DNA of 64,000 nucleotides from Dipteris shenzhenensis (taxonomy: Eukaryota; Polypodiophyta; Polypodiopsida; Gleicheniales). Positions 58,894-64,000 of this stretch are shown piece by piece. The notes beneath the pieces are model-generated. The model did no database searches, was not told the origin of the DNA, and worked only from the letters and a program-made list of their open reading frames with translations. The position numbers and the translations under genes were made by a program. Location: NCBI GenBank assembly GCA_047967505.1, contig CM106540.1; one strand, 5' to 3'. How positions within the stretch are numbered: the stretch's first letter is position 1; each line of letters begins with the position of its first letter.

Positions 58894-60800
58894 TGCATGT
58901 ACTAATGAAATACGCATGTGGACTTATCTATTGGTCCCTACTAGCATGATTACATATGAAAAATGGTGCACGTACTAACGAAATACACATGTGGACAGTT
59001 CTGTTGGGGATGAAACTTTGCACGACTCTTAGGTCACCCTAGACATACATCCATGCAAGATTTGGTCTCCAACTAATTTGGTATGTGCCACGTGGAAGGT
59101 CATGCATACATTTTTACAATCCCTACTAGCATGACTCCGGCAAAGCTATGGCGCACGTACTAACAAAATATGCATGTGGACTTATCTGTTGGGGATGAAA
59201 CTTTGCACGACTCTTAGGCCACCCTAGACATACATCCACCCAAGATTTGGTCTCGAACTGATTTGGTATGCGCCACGTGGAAGGTATAATGCGTACATTT
59301 TTACAATCCCTACTAGCATGACTACGTATGAAAAATGGCGCATGTACTAACGAAATATGTGTGTGGACTTATCTGTTGGGGATGAAACTTTGCATGACTC
59401 TTAGGCCACCCTAGACATACATCCACGCAAGATTTGGTCTCAAACTGATTTGGTATGCGCCACGTGGAAGGTATAATGCGTACATTTTTACAATCCCTAC
59501 TAGCACGACTACGTATGAAAAATGGCGCATGTACTAATGAAATATGCATGTGGACTTATCTATTGGAGATTAAACTTTGCACAGCTCTTAGGCTACTGTA
59601 GACATATATCCACGCAAGATTTGGTATGCGCCATGTGGAAGGTATAATGCGTATATTTTTACAATCCCTACTAGCATGACTACGTATGAAAAATGGCACA
59701 CGTACTAATGAAATACGCATGTGGACTTATCTATTAGGGATGAAACTTCACACGGCTCTTAGATTACCCTAGATGTACATCCATGCAAGATTTGGTCTCG
59801 AACTAATTTGGTATGCACCACGTGGAAGGTACAATGCGTACATTTTTACAATCCCTACTAGCACGACTGCCTACGGCAAAGCTATGGCGCACGTACTAAC
59901 GAAATACGCGTGTGGACTTATCTGTTGGGGATGAAACTTCGCATGACTCTTAGGCCACCCTAGACATACATCCACACAAGATTTGGTTTCGAACTGATTT
60001 GGTATGCGCCACGTGGAAGGTATAATGCGTATATTTTTACAATCCCTACTAGCACGACTACGTATGGAAAATGGCACACGTACTAATGAAATATGTGTGT
60101 GGACTTATCTGTTAGGGATGAAACTTCGCACGACTCTTAGGCCACCCTAGAAATACATCCACGCAAGATTTGGTCTCGAACTGATTTGGTATGCGCCACG
60201 TGGAAGGTATAATGCGTACATTTTTACAATCCCTACTAGCACGACTACGTATGAAAAATGGAACACGTACTAATGAAATATGCATGTGGACTTATCTGTT
60301 GGAGATCAAACTTTGCATGGCTCTTAGGCTACCATAGACGTACATCCATGCAAGATTTGGTGTCCAACTGATTTGGTATGCGCCACGTGGAAGGTATAAT
60401 GCGTACATTTTTACAATCCCTACTAGCACGACTACGTATGCAAAATGGCGCACGTACTAACAAAAGATGTATGTGGACTTATCTATTGGAGATTAGACTT
60501 TGCACGGCTCTTAGGCTACTGTAGACGTACATCCACACAAGATTTGGTGTCCAACTGATTTGGTATGTGCCACGTGGAAGGTATAATGCGTACATTTTTA
60601 CAATCCCTACTAGCTCGACTACGTATGAAAAATGGCGCACGTACTAATGAAATATGCACGTGGACTTATCTGTTGGGGATGAAACTTCACACGGCTCTTA
60701 GACTACCCTAGATATACATCCATGTAAGATTTGGTGTCCAACTGATTTGGTATGCACCACGTGGAAGGTATAATGCATACATTTTTACAATCCCTACTAG
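58894..60800. repeat. ~187-bp satellite, about ten copies
   Basis: The marker CAAGATTTGGT recurs at 59,056, 59,241, 59,428, 59,615, 59,786, 59,977, 60,164, 60,351, 60,538 and 60,725 (last as TAAGATTTGGT). Seven of nine spacings are 185-191 bp, mostly exactly 187; one unit has a 16-bp deletion. Units share CTGATTTGGTATGCGCCACG, a CCACGTGG palindrome, CATTTTTACAATCCCTACTA and CGACTACGTATGAAAAATGG. Identity between units is high. 187 is not a multiple of three, so ORFs in it are incidental. Confidence 0.95.
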
Positions 60801-60924
60801 CTGGGTGTATTTGCACAATTGAAATTTGATCTTCATTAGAACCCTCTTTAATAAGATATCGTGTTCTATCAAGTAATGCTAAGGAAAATCTTTCCATGTT
60901 ACTAAACACTTTTAGGCTCTAAAG

Positions 60925-61140
60925 CACAGAAGCCTTCATTTTAAAATGTCCAAGCTCATACCTATGTTGCTACACTCTTTGTATCTACACACTAATTTGG
61001 ATATAGTACTCCATTTTGAGCTCCATGCAAAAAATATGATGGTTTGAATTCCACCAACTCCCTAATTAACCCATTTTGCCATTTGTACTAACAAGATCCA
61101 CTTTTTGCACCACCTTTAATAAAAAAAGTTATATTCTACA
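60925..61140. repeat. Dispersed repeat, copy 2
   Basis: Counterpart of 14,270-14,490 (see there). It begins about 125 bp after the end of the 187-bp satellite. Confidence 0.65.
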
Positions 61141-61234
61141 TTGTTTCATCATGTTATGGATTGACATGATCCCCTCCATTAGTATTGACCCATATTAATT
61201 TCTTGTATTTGATAAAATCCTCAAATAGCAAAAT

Positions 61235-61465
61235 CTCGGATGTTTTTATTGAAGTTATACTTATTTATTAATATAAAATCTTGGCAAAAGTTTTTTGAAG
61301 TAAAAGATGTAAATCTAGCAGAAATTTATTTTTTGTAGCATAAAAGTTTCAAATCCTGGCGAGCGTTTCAAACATTTATTTCTATTAGTCCATACAAACT
61401 TTTGACACCAATATAAAAGTTTCACTTCTTAACGAAACTAACATGAAAAAATCATCCATGAGCAC
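61235..61465. repeat. Dispersed repeat B, copy 2
   Basis: Counterpart of 45,590-45,880, shorter by about 60 bp in the middle. Confidence 0.7.
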
Positions 61466-62337
61466 AACAGAGGCAAAAAAACATTATTGAAAAGCTTTCA
61501 AACAATCTCAGGGAGGTCACTAAGAAATATGTACAAGATAGTATGTGCGATCAATGGAAGGGGTTTTATATTTTTATGGAGCTATAGAAAATATGCATAT
61601 ATAAGGTGTTTTTTAATTCAAAATTTATAAAAGGGGTGTATCTTGGTTATAAAGACCTATGGGTAGGGGGTTTGCCTAATATCCCTTGATCACACATGCT
61701 ATAAAGCATTTTTACATAGTGGTCCCCTTGGGCAAACAAGTAGCTGAAGATTTCTTGATTGAAGAGGTACTTTGCCTGGGTAAAAAATATGCAAGAATAC
61801 TAGTAAACAAGAGCTAAAACCCATGAGGCATAAGGCATTCTATAAGAGTCTCCTAGCCTCCCGTACCTACAAATCCACAAATTTCCACACTTTTTTGGCA
61901 CATAGGTAAGTAATCAAAAGGCATATTTTGTAAAAGCTTGTACCTTTACCTTTCCTCTCACTTTTACAATTGGTGCACATTAATTTGTGGAGGCATGCTT
62001 TATTATGGTTACAGAGTTTTGTTCAAAGGATATCTCCTACTGAGAATCCCATGGGATATAAAGTCTATATCAAACTTAATTGTATAAAGCTCATGTTAGT
62101 ACAGATACAAATCAATCTTCTACCCAAAACAAAAATAGAAAAGCTTCCAAACAATTGTAGAACAATAACACAACTAATTTTTATAACAAGTCCATAGGCC
62201 AAATAAACTACTAGAAATACAATACGCTCATACACATCATTTTTAATCTTGATATATGAGTCTTTTAACTTTAAATTTGACAAGCACTTCAAAGAATGAT
62301 AGGATGAAAGCAATTTTAGAGCTATTTTAATTGTCTA
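61466..62337. other. No gene seen
   Basis: AT-rich sequence without recognised motifs before the CACTA terminus. Confidence 0.4.
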
Positions 62338-62600
62338 CACTACTACACATGGGCCTTGTTCCGATGGTTAAGTGCCAATGTTTGGCATGCACAGTGCGCT
62401 AATCGTCAATATATATGGTAGGTTTAAAAAGGTGGGTGTATAATGACCTTTACTAGACTTGTAAATGGTAGGTATATACTGACCTTTTATAGAAGTGTAA
62501 AAGGTTGGTATATAACAAATCTAAGACACTTTTCTATACTAACGTTTTACAGAAAGTGTTTTTCCCCATACCAACCTTTAAAGAGAGTGTTTCCCAATGA
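62338..62600 (+). mobile_element. CACTA element left terminus with subterminal repeats
   Basis: CACTACTACACATGGGCCTT begins at 62,338 and is followed by subterminal repeats of the type GGTTGGTATATA / GACCTTTTATAGAAGTG in both orientations (62,415-62,590). The flanking triplet is CTA, as at the 14,139 terminus. The transposase exon on the minus strand at 63.2 kb would be the 3' part of this element, which then continues past the window. Confidence 0.65.
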
Positions 62601-63116
62601 CAAATTTGTTTTCTTTTCATACATCTTTGAGCTGTACATTAAGTTTGAAGCATGTACATCAAGTTTGAAGCTCATATATTCATGTCCAAGTTTGAGATGA
62701 AAAAAGTTAATCAAGAGCATTTACATCAATGGCTTCATCCTGAGCTAAGTCCTGCGTGCCAAACAAGTCTATCTCCAAATCTATACCGAGTTGATCCCCT
62801 ATATCATCATTGTACTCTGGCATCGTACATTCACCTAAGAATTGATCTTCTTCAATAAAGTCGGGTGATTCTTGATCGTAATTCCTCTTGACTCATATTG
62901 TGATCTTTATCTTCTTCACTACATCCACCTGGATCAATTGGATCTGGCATTGGTAGTGGCATCTCCATATCCACATCTCTATCTTCAAAAATCTATTTAC
63001 TTCGTGGTGCAACTTGGATCATGTACCACATTCTTGGATCAGAACGATCCGGATGAAAAACCACCTACATTGAAGATGGGTGTCAAATGCCATCAATTAT
63101 ATGAATTTATACTTAA
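62601..63116 (-). other. CACTA 3' region, no clear exon
   Basis: On the minus strand this should hold the C-terminal exon and 3' end of the transposase gene. I see an acidic reading (about 62,740-63,060, DPDRSDPRMWYMIQVAPRSK near its start), comparable to the VDNNRWWHVIPIMPRSK exon of the 12.3-kb gene, which suggests such an exon, with an acidic tail after it. Confidence 0.4.
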
Positions 63117-63623
63117 GTACATGTACCAATTGATCTTAAAAAATGAAAGCATTCAATTAATAAATCATTAGTATGCACCTACTCACAATGCTTGAGAAGA
63201 AAAAAAATATCACTTTCATCGGTCCAGAGTTTGGTGGAGTGTATTGCAAAGAGACCACTAGTGTCTTTCCTAACTATAGCATGGGGACCGTTGTAAATAG
63301 TTGTAAACCATTTTACATCAAGAATGAAAATACTAAATTGTATGAAACCAATTTCATAGATTTTGCATATGGTCCCACAATAATCCAACTATGAGGAGAG
63401 AAGATTGGTATCTGAAGCACTTGCTCAGCTATCTTGTGTGAAGTTAGCCATGACTCCACAGTCATATGTGAATCTCTTTGAATCGATGCATTCCACGCAA
63501 AAATATCATCCATATGACCATAATGCAATGTACTTTTTGTACTGCAAAAGAGCATCATTAAAACAATGAGGACTCTTCTATTTTATAGTGTATATTTCCA
63601 CAAATAACTTAATTATGTCAAGA
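63117..63623 (-). pseudogene. CACTA DUF4216 exon, copy 1 of tandem duplication
   Basis: Minus-strand exon: VECIDSKRFTYDCGVMANFT then LDYCGTICKIYEIGFIQF and FILDVKWFTTI, ending at KHCE plus TAG directly before a GTGCAT donor. The 8.8-12.7 kb gene has the same order (RIDDKRNTQDCGVIASFEG, DDYCGIIQDIIMLNF, VLDVKWFKDVV, QQCEQ then GT). TGA and TAG stops lie between the CGVM and LDYCG blocks. The 507-bp unit includes intron sequence on both sides of the exon. Confidence 0.75.
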
Positions 63624-64000
63624 GTACATGTACCAATTGATCTTTAAAAATGAATGCATTCGATTAATAAATCATTAGTATGCACCTGCTCACAATGCTT
63701 GAGAAGAAGAAAAATATCACTTTCATTGGCTAGAGTTTGGAGTGTATTGCAAAGAAACCACTACTGTCTTTCCTCACTGTAGCATGGGGACCGTTGTAAA
63801 TAGTTGTAAACCATTTTACATCAAGAATGAAAATACGAAATTGTCTGAAACCAATTTCATAGATTTTGTGTATGGTCCCACAATAATCCAACTATGAGGA
63901 GAGAAGATTGGTATCCAAAGCACTTGCTCAGCTATCTTGTGTGAAGTTAGCCATGACTCCACAGTCATATGTGACTCTCTTTGAATCGATGCATTCCGCA
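63624..64000 (-). pseudogene. CACTA DUF4216 exon, copy 2, cut by window edge
   Basis: Direct repeat of 63,117-63,493 at roughly 95% identity, differing mostly by transitions and one 3-bp deletion. Here the exon end reads GAG CAG before the GTGCAT donor, where copy 1 has GAG TAG. Same orientation, so this is a tandem exon duplication within the element. Further copies may lie beyond the window. Confidence 0.75.

Noticed and set aside
58894-60800. CRISPR-like repeat-spacer structure
   Set aside because: Units are uniform 187-bp tandem repeats with no unique spacers, in a plant nuclear context.
59322-60909. Repeated 68-75 codon ORFs on the minus strand
   Set aside because: They recur once per unit of the satellite array; 187 is not divisible by three, and the ORFs carry no conserved start context.

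Overview
This is nuclear DNA from a plant with a large, repeat-rich genome. The evidence is Ty3/gypsy and Ty1/copia pol genes, CACTA (En/Spm) transposase genes with plant-type introns, LTR primer sites complementary to plant tRNA-His and initiator tRNA-Met, and a degraded F-box gene. A fern, lycophyte or other non-seed plant is my guess, because of the 'DFAENY' protein family at 56.5-58.6 kb and the very heavy microsatellite load. The sequence does not settle the species. I see no intact host gene, no rRNA or tRNA gene, no CRISPR array and no obvious organellar insertion.

Layout. 0-5 kb: minus-strand gypsy element (3' LTR, integrase, RNase H, reverse transcriptase, gag) with an extra RNase HI domain upstream of gag. 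5.3-6.5 kb: plus-strand gypsy pol scrap. 6.6-14.1 kb: CACTA-type material, with a minus-strand Transposase_24-like gene, palindromic GCGTCTATAGACGC arrays, a nine-exon plus-strand TNP2-like gene and a CACTA terminus at 14,139. 14.8-15.8 kb: ~185-bp tandem array. 16.2-17.25 kb: a 1-kb LTR plus a tRNA-His primer binding site, in inverted orientation to the LTR at the window start. 18.0-19.5 kb: second Transposase_24-like gene. 20.4-21.8 kb: polypurine domain. 25.8-26.1 kb: CACTA-like foldback element. 26.9-27.9 kb: decayed gypsy integrase. 30.4-31.6 kb: F-box pseudogene. 31.7-33.2 kb: miniature LTR element (TRIM) with another inverted-repeat element nested in its 5' LTR. 35.1-38.1 kb: G/C-tract palindrome array and long compound microsatellites. 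42-45.6 kb: third gypsy pol, minus strand. 47.2-48.1 kb: ~190-bp tandem array. 48.8-53.2 kb: nearly intact copia element. 53.2-54.7 kb: minus-strand TNP2. 56.06-58.6 kb: palindromic repeat array followed by an uncharacterised DFAENY transposase-like gene. 58.9-60.8 kb: ~187-bp satellite. 62.3-64 kb: CACTA terminus and a tandemly duplicated transposase exon.

Common themes. (1) Most coding ruins keep long reading frames and are broken mainly by stops explainable as single C-to-T changes (CAG to TAG, CGA to TGA, CAA to TAA), as expected if silenced, methylated elements decay by deamination. The 507-bp duplication at the right edge shows one such C/T difference directly. (2) Two transposase-like genes have arrays of short perfect palindromes next to them, which are candidate transposase binding sites. 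(3) Three tandem arrays of different sequence share a repeat length of about 180-193 bp, close to one nucleosome.

All names are from reading motifs by eye; no database search was run.
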